A stretch of DNA of 64,000 bases from JAYPWI01 sp964629575 (GTDB taxonomy: Bacteria; Actinomycetota; Acidimicrobiia; Acidimicrobiales; Poriferisodalaceae), in assembly GCA_964629575.1 (NCBI GenBank), contig CAZVUM010000016.1, positions 9,881-73,880 of the forward strand, in the 5' to 3' direction. This document shows positions 1-8,481 of this stretch, one piece after another. The translations under genes were made by a program, and so were the position numbers. The number at the start of each line of letters is the position of its first letter. The stretch's first letter is position 1. The notes under the pieces are model-generated. The model had not been told where the DNA came from and ran no database searches. It saw only the letters and a program-made list of their open reading frames with translations.

Positions 1-174
1 GTCGCCGAGTTCGAAGGGGCGCAAGCGAGCAAGCCCGTCGATACCGTCGAGAACGGCCTCCTCGGGCGCCGCGGGCGTGCTCAGGACTTTCCAGTACCAG
101 CTCTCACCCGTCGCTCCGTCCTGAAGAACGCAGTCGGTGAAGGTGCCTCCGGTGTCGACGGCGAGGCGCAGCAT
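1..174 (-). CDS. Hydantoinase/oxoprolinase family protein, N-terminus only
   Basis: The first 58 codons of a gene that continues beyond the left edge. The start MLRLAVDTGGTFTDCVL is the N-terminal nucleotide-binding signature of the hydantoinase A / 5-oxoprolinase family (ATP-dependent opening of cyclic amides). ATG at 174 is the natural start because the DTGGTFTD motif sits right behind it, as in the family. Substrate cannot be told from this fragment. Confidence 0.75.
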   Translation of the reverse strand, partial: MLRLAVDTGGTFTDCVLQDGATGESWYWKVLSTPAAPEEAVLDGIDGLARLRPFELGD

Positions 175-228
175 GCGCGGACCGTACTCCAACAACGGGA
201 GGCCGGTCAGGGGCCCCGCCGCCGTCGC

Positions 229-978
229 TCACAGCTTCTCCGCGAGGAACGCGAGCATGTCGCCCCACAGCTCGTGCGCGGCGGCCTCGTCGTAGGACTC
301 CCGGTAGTCGGCGAGGAACGCGTGACCGGCGCCCGCGTAGATCTTGATGCGGGCATCTTTCCCCCGAGCCTCGAGGTCGGCGGCGAGCGCCTCGAGCTCG
401 GCGGGAGAGGGATTCTGGTCCTCGCCGCCGCCGACGATGAAGATGGGGCACGCCAGGTCGCGTGCCATGCTCGCAGGTGGTGTCGGACGAGAGTCGGTGG
501 TGTCGTCCTCAAAGGTGGCCCGGTTGATGAAGCCACCCCAACAGGGAATCGCGGCATCGAACTTCTGACTCGAGAAGGCGGTCAGCGTCGTGGCACGGCC
601 GCCCATACAGAAGCCTGTCAGCGCAACCCGCTCGCTGGTGTCGTCTCGACCTCGGAGGTAGTCGGCCACCGATTCGACGTCGCCCACGATCTGGGGGTCC
701 CGAAGCCCGAACATCGCAGGGAGCACGACGTCGAAGTCATGACCGGGTGCCCCTGTCCGGGCGTAGAGCTCCGGCGAGGCGGCCACGAAACCGGCGTGCG
801 CAAACCGTCGGCACAGGTCCTCGATGTGTTCGACGCGCCCAAACGCCTCCTCGAGAACCACGATCGAGGGGTGTGGGCCCGCGTCCGTCGGCGCGGCGAC
901 ATAGACGTCGATCGGACCGAGCTGCACGGTCTCGGTTCTGATGCGGGAGGGATCGGTGACTTCGCCTGCGAGTGCCAT
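229..978 (-). CDS. Dienelactone hydrolase family protein
   Basis: A 249-residue cytoplasmic alpha/beta hydrolase. The nucleophile motif GFCMGG puts Cys124 at the catalytic position, which is Cys rather than Ser in dienelactone hydrolases. A later acid position (GGGEDQN, about residue 204) and GAGHAF (His, about residue 221) complete the triad, and VLEEAFG near residue 44 matches the conserved Glu region. The family hydrolyses dienelactones in chlorocatechol breakdown, but many members have other ester or lactone substrates. It lies on the same strand as the gene cut by the left edge. Family is confident; substrate is not known. Confidence 0.88.
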   Translation of the reverse strand: MALAGEVTDPSRIRTETVQLGPIDVYVAAPTDAGPHPSIVVLEEAFGRVEHIEDLCRRFAHAGFVAASPELYARTGAPGHDFDVVLPAMFGLRDPQIVGDVESVADYLRGRDDTSERVALTGFCMGGRATTLTAFSSQKFDAAIPCWGGFINRATFEDDTTDSRPTPPASMARDLACPIFIVGGGEDQNPSPAELEALAADLEARGKDARIKIYAGAGHAFLADYRESYDEAAAHELWGDMLAFLAEKL

Positions 979-1012
979 GGGCGAACGCTATCGCGACGGG
1001 ATTCGCGGCGGC

Positions 1013-2107
1013 TCAGGGCGTTGCGACAGGCGGCGACATCGGAGCAGACAGCGGCGGAGGCGGCATCCACGAGGTCGGAATCTGCCAGATGACCACCGGG
1101 GGCGACACCGGCTCGGACTCGACGAGGTCCCTGAAACCGCCGAAGTCGTAATGGAAGAGTGAGCAGAGCACGCCGTACACCTGCAGACCGCTGCAGATGG
1201 GCCCGCTGGTACCGCCGCCGAACACCGGCAGCACCTCGGTCTGGAACAGCGTCCGGTCTGTCGGCAAGCCAGACGCCAGTCCGAGAAGCCGGTGTGTGTA
1301 GGGCACCGCCCCGGCCGTGCTGTAGTACCAGCACGCCGACGGAATCCACTCGAGCGATTCGCCCCATGTCTCGTGGGCGACCCACCGGTGATGCAGAGGG
1401 GGACAACCTTCCGACGTCAGCCGGAACGTCGCAGCGTGATAGAGGGTCCACGGCACCACGACGCCTGGCCCGTCGACCATTCCACCCCACGACACAGGCC
1501 GACAGTCCTCACCGGACTCGTCGCCGCCGTCCCCGGTGTCACCGTCATCGCCGTCGGGCTCCGGTTCCGACATGGCACCCGGGGTGGCCTGCACACGTGT
1601 CCAGTTGCGGTAGGACCCGCCGACGTAGGCCCGAACCTCGACGTCGTAGGTGGTTCCGTTGTTCAGCCCGCTGAGCTCCGCCTCGAAGGTGTTCTTCGCG
1701 AAGGCCAACGCCCAGCCGGGGGTTCCCACCTCTCGGTAGCGCCACTGGTGCCACACCGAGCCGTCGACCGGCTCCCATTGTGCGAACAGCCCGCCATCGC
1801 CCGATGTGACGGTGAGCGACGGCGAGGTCGATGTTCCGGGAGAGGATTCGACCGCGGGAACCGCCTCAGCGACGAGCTCGGCCGAGCTCACATAGACCGG
1901 CGGGCTCGCCGGCGGGGAGGCGGGCTCGACGTCGACCTCGATCAAGCGACCATCGGGGGTGAGACACGCGGTGAAGCGATCCTCGGCTGCCGCAGCGCTC
2001 CCCGTCACCGTGACGCGGTCGGCGGGCGGCTGGGAGAAGCCGCTCCCGACGAGCACGGTCGCGATGACCGCAACCATCAGTGCGCAGAGCCCGCGCCGAA
2101 CACTCAT
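1013..2107 (-). CDS. Secreted protein with fibronectin type III domain
   Basis: 364 residues. An N-terminal hydrophobic stretch (about 8-25) looks like a Sec signal peptide. Residues about 95-175 resemble a fibronectin type III domain (WEPVDG, WRYREV, LNNGTTYDVEVRAY). An acidic Asp/Gly-rich linker (about 180-200) follows, then a Cys- and Trp-containing C-terminal domain I do not recognise. Several Cys in the C-terminal half suggest disulfides outside the cell. Likely a cell-surface or secreted protein of unknown role; no catalytic motif is visible. Confidence 0.7.
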   Translation of the reverse strand: MSVRRGLCALMVAVIATVLVGSGFSQPPADRVTVTGSAAAAEDRFTACLTPDGRLIEVDVEPASPPASPPVYVSSAELVAEAVPAVESSPGTSTSPSLTVTSGDGGLFAQWEPVDGSVWHQWRYREVGTPGWALAFAKNTFEAELSGLNNGTTYDVEVRAYVGGSYRNWTRVQATPGAMSEPEPDGDDGDTGDGGDESGEDCRPVSWGGMVDGPGVVVPWTLYHAATFRLTSEGCPPLHHRWVAHETWGESLEWIPSACWYYSTAGAVPYTHRLLGLASGLPTDRTLFQTEVLPVFGGGTSGPICSGLQVYGVLCSLFHYDFGGFRDLVESEPVSPPVVIWQIPTSWMPPPPLSAPMSPPVATP

Positions 2108-2185
2108 GCCACCCTCCGAAGCCGCCGTACGACCTCATGGAGTGGTACCAGAGCCACCTGCCGTGGTGGGTGACCCCAACCTCGG

Positions 2186-3475
2186 TCAGCGGCGCTCGCC
2201 CTCCGGGAAGCAGAACGGCATGAGGCGCGGGCCGCGCACCTGGCCGCCCGCCCACTTCATCTGCTCACCCTCGCGGAGGCTGAACTCGGGGATGCGTTCG
2301 AGCCACACACCAAGTGCGGTGTTCATCTCCAGGCGAGCGAGGTTGGAACCGGCGCAGCGATGGATGCCCGACCCGAACGCGATGTGGCGGTTGATGACCC
2401 GGTCGATGATGAAGGTGTCCGCGTCCTCGAAGTGCTCCGGATCGTGGCACGCGGCCGGGAAGTTCATCAGCACCTTGTCGCCCGACTTGATGTGAGCACC
2501 CTCGTACTCGAAGTCGGTCTCGGCGACGCGCGCCATGGTGACCGGCGCGTAGAACCGAAGAAACTCCTCTGTGGCCGTGGGCAACAGATCGGGTTCGTCG
2601 AGCAATCGCTGGCGATCCTCGGGGTAGGTCGCCAGATGCCACAGGGCTGAGCCGATCGAGCTCCACGTGGTGTCGATCCCGGCGACGATCAGCAGATTGG
2701 TGATCCCGATGACCACCTGCGGGGTGACCTTGGCGTCGGGGTCGTCGACCTCCATGAACAGCAGGTCGGTGAGCAGATCCTCCTGAGGATCCTCGGCGCG
2801 CTTGGCGACCTCAGCACCGATGAAGGCGAGCATCTCATCACGCGCCTGCATCCGCCGTTCGGGGTCGTGCAGCCCCTCCCCCAGAAGCAGGTTGACCCAC
2901 TCGACGAACTGGTCGGCCATGCCGGGGTCGACCCCGATCAAGTGCGCGATGACTCGCGGCGGGATCTGCTGCGAGTAGTCCACCGCACCATCGCACCGTC
3001 CGGACTCGATGAAGCCGTCGATGAGCTCATGGCAGAGCTCTTCGGTGTACTCCTGATACCGCGTGACCGCTCGCGGGGCGAAAGCGGGCAACAGCATGCG
3101 GCGGGTCCACCCGTGCAACGGAGGATCTGCCGTGATGGGAGCCGCCCCGATCATCTGCTCGTAGCGGGACAGCTCCGGCGCGTTGGGTGCCGGGGGCATC
3201 ACGAGGGGTTGGCGTGAGCTCAGCTCCGGAATCATCTTCGCCATCTCGCGCACGTCGTCGAACTTGGTGGGGTTCCACGACCCGCCCAGTCGATCGGTGT
3301 GGGCGACCGGACATTTGTCTCGCATCTCGGCCCAGATGGGAACGGGATCCTCGATGTAGGCCTCGTCGCGGAGGTCGTAGTCGGTTGTCCAGTCCTCGAC
3401 CGGTCCGCCGGGGGCCCAGATGTCCGGGCTGCTCGCCAGGCTCATCTTCTCGTGCATGTCAGGGGTGTCGGTCAT
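2186..3475 (-). CDS. Cytochrome P450
   Basis: 429 residues, normal for a soluble bacterial P450. The I-helix motif AGIDTT is at 265-270, the ExxR pair at Glu304/Arg307, and the heme loop FGSGIHRCAG places the thiolate ligand at Cys374. A soluble monooxygenase that needs ferredoxin and reductase partners, which are not adjacent. It is divergent from a molybdopterin oxidoreductase; the 93 bp between them must hold both promoters. The substrate cannot be read from sequence. The catabolic neighbours suggest a role in breaking down steroids, terpenes or other hydrophobic compounds, but that is inference. Confidence 0.95.
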   Translation of the reverse strand: MTDTPDMHEKMSLASSPDIWAPGGPVEDWTTDYDLRDEAYIEDPVPIWAEMRDKCPVAHTDRLGGSWNPTKFDDVREMAKMIPELSSRQPLVMPPAPNAPELSRYEQMIGAAPITADPPLHGWTRRMLLPAFAPRAVTRYQEYTEELCHELIDGFIESGRCDGAVDYSQQIPPRVIAHLIGVDPGMADQFVEWVNLLLGEGLHDPERRMQARDEMLAFIGAEVAKRAEDPQEDLLTDLLFMEVDDPDAKVTPQVVIGITNLLIVAGIDTTWSSIGSALWHLATYPEDRQRLLDEPDLLPTATEEFLRFYAPVTMARVAETDFEYEGAHIKSGDKVLMNFPAACHDPEHFEDADTFIIDRVINRHIAFGSGIHRCAGSNLARLEMNTALGVWLERIPEFSLREGEQMKWAGGQVRGPRLMPFCFPEGERR

Positions 3476-3568
3476 CGAGCCAGATCCTGTGTGCGGTCGC
3501 GGCGGCCAAAACTACCGCCTGACCGTCCGAGATCGAGAAGACTGTCGACACCGAGGGGAAGAGACGCC

Positions 3569-5620
3569 ATGGCAGCGAGCGAATCACAGGCCAGGACGGT
3601 GGTCGGCTCGTGCCCGTTGGACTGCCCCGATGCCTGTTCGTGGCACATTCACCTCGACGGGGACGGACAACCGCAGTCGATCCGCGGTAACCCCGATCAC
3701 CCCTTCACCCAGGGAGGTCTGTGCCCCAAGGTCAACCCCTGGCTGACGTTCGCGTCCGACCCCCGCCGCCTCACGACGCCGCTGCGACGCACCGGGGCGA
3801 AGGGTGAGGGGCAGTTCGAGCCGATCGGCTGGGACGAGGCCATCGCGGAGATGGCGGCGCGCTTCACCGAGATCATCGACCGGTCGAGCGGGGCTGCGAT
3901 CTGGCCGTTCGTCGGCACGGGCAACCTCGGTTGGATCCAAGGTCTCAACGGCCCGGCGCGAGTGTGGCGACGCATGGGCGCCTCTGCACATCACATGAGC
4001 ATCTGCTCGGTCGCCGGCCGGGAGGGCATCAATCTGTCGGTCGGCACGGGCGACTGGATGGACGCTGAGGCCTTCTCCGATGCCGGCCTCGTGGTGATCT
4101 GGGGCTCCAACACGCTCGTCACCAACCGCCACCTGTGGCCATTCGTCGACCAGGCCCGCCGCGCTGGGGCACCGTTGGCGGTGATCGATCCGGTGCGCAC
4201 CCGCACGGCAGACAGGGCCGACGTCCACCTCGCTCCCAGGCCCGGAACCGACGGAGCGCTGGCCATGGCGGTCTGCGCGGAGCTCGTTCGCCAGGACGCG
4301 CACGACAGCCGGTTCCTCACACAGCGAACAGCCGGCTGGCCCGAGTTCGAGAAGTCTCTCGAGGAGTGGTCGCTCGCGAAGGCCGCCGAGATCACCGGCG
4401 TCGACGTCGGCCAGATCGCGGCGCTCGTCGAGCTGATCGCGTCTCATCGGCCACTGGCGTTGCGCGTCGGTCACGGGATTCAGCGGCACGCCGCCGGCGG
4501 TCAGGCGATGCGGACGGTGGCGTGCATCCCAGCGATTGTCGGGGCCTATGACGAGCTCGGCGGTGGTTCGCTGTACTCCTCCAGCGGGACACCCAAAGGG
4601 TGGAACATCGAGCGGCATCGGCGTCCGAGTCTCGGCGACCCACCGAGAACGCTCGTCCACACCAACCTCGGCCGCAACCTCCTCCACCTCGACGACCCCC
4701 CGATCGAGGCGCTCTTCGTGTGGTGCGCGAATCCCGCTGTGTCCAACCCTCAGCTCGATCTGGTGCGCCAGGGTCTGCTCCGTGAGGACCTCTTCACCGT
4801 CGTCGCCGACCTGTACCCGACCGAGACCGCCTCGTACGCCGATCTGGTGCTCCCGTCGGCCATGCAGCACGAACAGCTGGAGATCAACGACAGCTACAAC
4901 CACCGCTACCTGCACTGGAACGAGCCGGCGGTGCAACCGGCTGGGGATGCGCTGCCGCACACAGAGATCTTTCGACGGCTCGCCGCTGCGATGGGCTACG
5001 ACGAGCCCGAGCTCTTCGCCTCAGACCACGAACTCGCGGACGATCTCCTGGGCAGCGAGGAGTTCGCCAGGGCCGGCATCGATGCCGCGAGGTTGCGGTC
5101 GTCGGGCTTCCTCCCGATGCCAGAGCGGCTGCCGCCCTCGGAGCGAGCCTTCCCCACACCGTCTGGTCTCTTCGAGTTCGTGTCCACGACTGCCGCCGAG
5201 CTCGGACACCCCACGCTCCCCTCCTACGCCGCTCCGCTCGAAGCCTCCGACCCCGAGTCGCTGGCGCTGATCGCGGCCGCCGGCGACCGACACGTCAACT
5301 CGACGTTCGCAGGGACCGAGGCGGTGCTCGGCGGCTCCTCGGCGCCAAGGGTTCGGGTGCATCCCGACGACGCCACCCGCCTCGGCCTCACCGAGGGCGC
5401 CACGGTCGAGGTGTCGAACGGACGCGGCGCTTTCACTGCCATCGCGGACATCACCGATGCGACGCGCCCCGGCGTCGTCTCGTCGAGCAAGGGCTGGTGG
5501 GGCCAGGGCGTCAACGAAACGACGCTCGAGCACGATGCCGACATGGGCGGAGGGGCGATCTTTCACGACAACGCCGTCCGGCTCCGCGTCGCCGACCGAG
5601 CAACTGACGCGGCCTACTGA
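3569..5620 (+). CDS. Molybdopterin-dependent oxidoreductase
   Basis: 683 residues from ATG 3569, which has a purine-rich GGGGAAGAG ribosome site; the frame is open further upstream but that part is unlike the family. The N-terminal [4Fe-4S] motif is CPLDCPDAC followed by GLCPK. Then come the molybdopterin-binding domains (WPFVGTGN, IWGSNTLVTN, DPVRTRTA) and a C-terminal molydopterin-dinucleotide-binding domain (HPDDATRLGL, VEVSNGRG). This is the DMSO-reductase superfamily, in the broad single-subunit group related to assimilatory and thiosulfate-reductase-like enzymes. No twin-arginine signal and no electron-transfer partner are visible, so it is probably cytoplasmic. Substrate unknown. Confidence 0.9.
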   Translation: MAASESQARTVVGSCPLDCPDACSWHIHLDGDGQPQSIRGNPDHPFTQGGLCPKVNPWLTFASDPRRLTTPLRRTGAKGEGQFEPIGWDEAIAEMAARFTEIIDRSSGAAIWPFVGTGNLGWIQGLNGPARVWRRMGASAHHMSICSVAGREGINLSVGTGDWMDAEAFSDAGLVVIWGSNTLVTNRHLWPFVDQARRAGAPLAVIDPVRTRTADRADVHLAPRPGTDGALAMAVCAELVRQDAHDSRFLTQRTAGWPEFEKSLEEWSLAKAAEITGVDVGQIAALVELIASHRPLALRVGHGIQRHAAGGQAMRTVACIPAIVGAYDELGGGSLYSSSGTPKGWNIERHRRPSLGDPPRTLVHTNLGRNLLHLDDPPIEALFVWCANPAVSNPQLDLVRQGLLREDLFTVVADLYPTETASYADLVLPSAMQHEQLEINDSYNHRYLHWNEPAVQPAGDALPHTEIFRRLAAAMGYDEPELFASDHELADDLLGSEEFARAGIDAARLRSSGFLPMPERLPPSERAFPTPSGLFEFVSTTAAELGHPTLPSYAAPLEASDPESLALIAAAGDRHVNSTFAGTEAVLGGSSAPRVRVHPDDATRLGLTEGATVEVSNGRGAFTAIADITDATRPGVVSSSKGWWGQGVNETTLEHDADMGGGAIFHDNAVRLRVADRATDAAY

Positions 5621-7332
5621 ACGCAGCCGTAGCGCGCCGACGACACGTGGCGGGCGAAGCGGTGCAGCACTGAGGCGGGTGCGATCTCCACGGGGATCTC
5701 TCGTGGCCCGAGGGAGGCCATGCGGTCTGCGAGCTCTGCATCTTCGAGAACGACATCGAGCGTGCGAGCCGCCGGGTCGATCACGATCGTGTCGCCGTCG
5801 TTGACCGCCCCGATCGGCCCACCGTCGGCAGCTTCGGGGCAGATGTGTCCGATGAGGATGCCGTGAGACACGCCCGAGAAGCGCCCGTCGGTGATGAGGG
5901 CTACGTCCTTGCCCAGCCCGCGGCCCTGCAGCTCGACGGTGAGCGCCACCATCTCCGGCATCCCGGGGCCGCCCTTGGGGCCGACGTTGCGCACCACGAC
6001 GACGTCACCCGGCACGATCGACCCCGCCTGGATCGCCGCCATTGCGTCGGGCTCGCTGTCGAAGGTCCGAGCTCGGCCCCTGAACTCGCCAGACTTCAGG
6101 GTCTTGCCGCTGAGCTTCAGCACGCAGCTCTCCGGCGCGAGATTGCCGTGCAGAACCGAGATGTGGTTGTTGGGGGCGGCGAGAGGAGCGCTCACCGGGG
6201 AGACGACGTCTTGATCGCCGAGCTCGGCGAGGGTGGGGACCTCAGCGAGGTTGTCGGCGACCGTCGCGCCGGTGACGGTGAGCGCGTCACCGTGCAGGAA
6301 CCCGTTGTCGAGCAGCTCCTTCATCACGATCGGGACGCCACCGACCTCGTGGAGTCCGACCATCGAGTAGGGCCCATGCGGCTGGAGGTTGGCGATGAGC
6401 GGCACCTTCTCCCCCACCGCTTGGATGCGCTCGATCGTGAGCGGCACCCCGGCGTTGTGCGCCAACGCCAGAAGGTGGAGGTACATGTTGGTCGAGCCGC
6501 CCATCGCGTAGGCGACCGTGATGGCGTTCTCGAAGCCCTTCATCGTCATGATGTCGCGGGGGCGGATGTCGGCGTCGATCAACCGGTACAGCGCCTCGGA
6601 CGTGGCCTGCACCTGGGCCTTCACGTCGTCGTGGATGTCGCTCGATGCGTCGTAGTCGGCGGGGTGCGAGGCGCCGCGGGGAAGCATCATCCCCATCGCC
6701 TCGGTGATTGTGCTCATCGTGTTGGCGGTGAACATGGCACCGCAGGTTCCGCTCCCGGGCATGACGTTTCGCTCCACCTCGACGAATTCTTCGCGGGTGA
6801 TCCGCTGGGCGCGCAGGGCCGCCCGGGCCTCCGCCCAGTCGAGGATCGTGAGGTTGTTGCCCTTCGATGCCCACGGTTCGAAGCTCACGCATCCCGGCGA
6901 GCTCGTTCCGGGGTAGATCACGAGCCCGACATCGTTGGTACGTGCGAGGGGCATCATCGCCGCGGCGCCGGTCTTGTCGCAGCCCGAGATGACGATCATC
7001 GCGTCGCCGTGATGAGCCCGGTGACCGGTCTCGAAGCAGTCCGCGATGAGATCGCGCGAGGGCAAGCTGTACCCGGCGGTGGGACTGCCCTGGGTCAGCG
7101 CGTCGGACACAGCCGGCCCGCCCACCACCAGGCCCTGGCCGCCCTGTGCCTCCACAGCGGTCGTCAGGAGGTCGCTGATGCGCTCGACCCTGTTGTTGCA
7201 CCTGTGGGCGTTGGTGTAGGCACCCGCGATCGTGACGACGACATTGCGGGCCCTGACTTCGTCGGGGTCGAATCCCGCAGCGCGGACCTCGAGCGAGGCC
7301 CTCTTCCAGTGGCTGTTCGACGGCTCGGTCAT
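5614..7332 (-). CDS. ilvD: Dihydroxy-acid dehydratase family (IlvD/Edd)
   Basis: 572 residues. Three Cys placed to hold the Fe-S cluster are visible: Cys45 (HRCNN), Cys118 (SGCDKTG) and Cys197 (GTCGAMFTAN). The C-terminal GRFSGVSHGILIGH motif is canonical. IlvD dehydrates 2,3-dihydroxy-acids in branched-chain amino acid synthesis; close relatives dehydrate sugar acids. The gene overlaps the end of the convergent molybdopterin gene by 7 bp and is divergent from endonuclease III. No other ilv gene is near, so a sugar-acid dehydratase role stays open and the symbol is provisional. Confidence 0.85.
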   Translation of the reverse strand: MTEPSNSHWKRASLEVRAAGFDPDEVRARNVVVTIAGAYTNAHRCNNRVERISDLLTTAVEAQGGQGLVVGGPAVSDALTQGSPTAGYSLPSRDLIADCFETGHRAHHGDAMIVISGCDKTGAAAMMPLARTNDVGLVIYPGTSSPGCVSFEPWASKGNNLTILDWAEARAALRAQRITREEFVEVERNVMPGSGTCGAMFTANTMSTITEAMGMMLPRGASHPADYDASSDIHDDVKAQVQATSEALYRLIDADIRPRDIMTMKGFENAITVAYAMGGSTNMYLHLLALAHNAGVPLTIERIQAVGEKVPLIANLQPHGPYSMVGLHEVGGVPIVMKELLDNGFLHGDALTVTGATVADNLAEVPTLAELGDQDVVSPVSAPLAAPNNHISVLHGNLAPESCVLKLSGKTLKSGEFRGRARTFDSEPDAMAAIQAGSIVPGDVVVVRNVGPKGGPGMPEMVALTVELQGRGLGKDVALITDGRFSGVSHGILIGHICPEAADGGPIGAVNDGDTIVIDPAARTLDVVLEDAELADRMASLGPREIPVEIAPASVLHRFARHVSSARYGCVQ

Positions 7333-7388
7333 CTCCTCACCCTGTCACAGCGGGCGCCACGCCGGTCGGCCGGCGGTACGGTGCTGCC

Positions 7389-8036
7389 GTGAAGCGAGCT
7401 GACAAGGCGGACCGAATCGGCGAGATCCTCGATGATCTCTATCCCGAGACACCGATCCCCCTCGACCACACCGACGCCTACACGCTGTTGGTGGCGGTTG
7501 CTCTGTCTGCTCAGACCACCGACAAGAAGGTGAACCAGGTCACGCCTGGGCTCTTTGCCGTCGCGTCGACGCCGGAGGAGATGGCAGCGCTTCACCCTGA
7601 CGCCATTCTCGAGCTCATCCGGGAGATCGGCCTCGCCCCCACCAAAGCGCGCAACCTCTCAGCCGCCGCTCATCTGATCGTGGAGCGCGGCGGTGAGGTC
7701 GTCGCCGACTGGGAGTTCCTCGAATCTCTGCCCGGCGTCGGCCACAAGACGGCGAGCGTCGTGATGTCCCAGGCTTTCGGCATCCCGGCATTTCCCGTCG
7801 ACACGCACATCCACCGACTCGCGGCTCGGTGGGGGCTGTCGAACGGAACCACCGTCGAGCGCACGGAGCGCGACCTCAAGGCGGTCTTCGACCGGGACCG
7901 CTGGAACGACCGCCATCTTCAGATCATCTTCTTCGGGCGCGAGTACTGCCCAGCGCGCGGCCACGACCTGCTCGACTGCGAGATCTGCAGCTGGGCGGCG
8001 ACCAAGAAGCGGATTCGCGAAGAGTTGGCGCGCTGA
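7389..8036 (+). CDS. nth: Endonuclease III (DNA glycosylase/AP lyase)
   Basis: 215 residues with a GTG start. The helix-hairpin-helix LPGVGHKTAS carries the catalytic Lys120 and FPVDTHIHR the catalytic Asp138, so oxidised-pyrimidine excision and AP lyase activity are expected. The C-terminal Fe-S loop is unusual: only three Cys (187, 197, 200) are present where the usual cluster needs four, and the first spacing is longer than the common C-x6-C. The cluster is therefore probably absent or altered. Divergent from ilvD with 56 bp between the starts. Confidence 0.92.
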   Translation: MKRADKADRIGEILDDLYPETPIPLDHTDAYTLLVAVALSAQTTDKKVNQVTPGLFAVASTPEEMAALHPDAILELIREIGLAPTKARNLSAAAHLIVERGGEVVADWEFLESLPGVGHKTASVVMSQAFGIPAFPVDTHIHRLAARWGLSNGTTVERTERDLKAVFDRDRWNDRHLQIIFFGREYCPARGHDLLDCEICSWAATKKRIREELAR

Positions 8037-8086
8037 GGGGTCACTGAACGTAGGCTCGGCACGTTCGCTCGGCGCGGGAGGTCGAC

Positions 8087-8421
8087 ATGCGACGTTGGTG
8101 GATCGGTGTGGCGGCCCTGTCCGTTCTTTTGGCTGCCTGTGGAGGGAACGGGGACGAGGAACCGGCAGACGCCCGCACTACGAGATGACTGTCCCTCAGA
8201 TGGGCTACGAGGTGGGGCCGCGACTGGAGTTGGGTGACTCGATCGCGCTCAACATCTCCGATCCCGCCAACCCCGCGGTGAGTGCGGTGATCCAGGCCGG
8301 TCCGACCGACGAGGGCGTCACCACGGTGAACCAGAACAAGAACATCCCAGTCGGCTCGCTGACCCCCGATGCCGATCAGCCCGACGTCTCCGCGGTCAGC
8401 TCCTCGGACCAGAGTGAATAG
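8087..8421 (+). pseudogene. Frameshifted small lipoprotein
   Basis: An ATG at 8087 opens a classic lipoprotein signal peptide (MRRWWIGVAALSVLLAACGG, Cys at the lipobox) that runs into TGA at 8186-8188. A protein-like sequence continues in a second frame to 8421 (MGYEVGPRLELGDSIALNI, then a Ser/Asp-rich tail). The simplest reading is one exported lipoprotein of about 110 residues broken by a single-base indel near 8165-8185. An ATGA overlap at 8185 could instead let two tiny ORFs be translated separately. No family was recognised. Confidence 0.5.
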
Positions 8422-8481
8422 CCCGACACAACCGACCACTACCCTCTGAGGACAGCGCAGACTGAGCTGGGGGCAACGCTC

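Noticed and set aside
3299..3568. N-terminal extension of the molybdopterin enzyme
   Set aside because: The open frame overlaps the divergent P450 gene and has no family similarity; ATG 3569 has a ribosome site.
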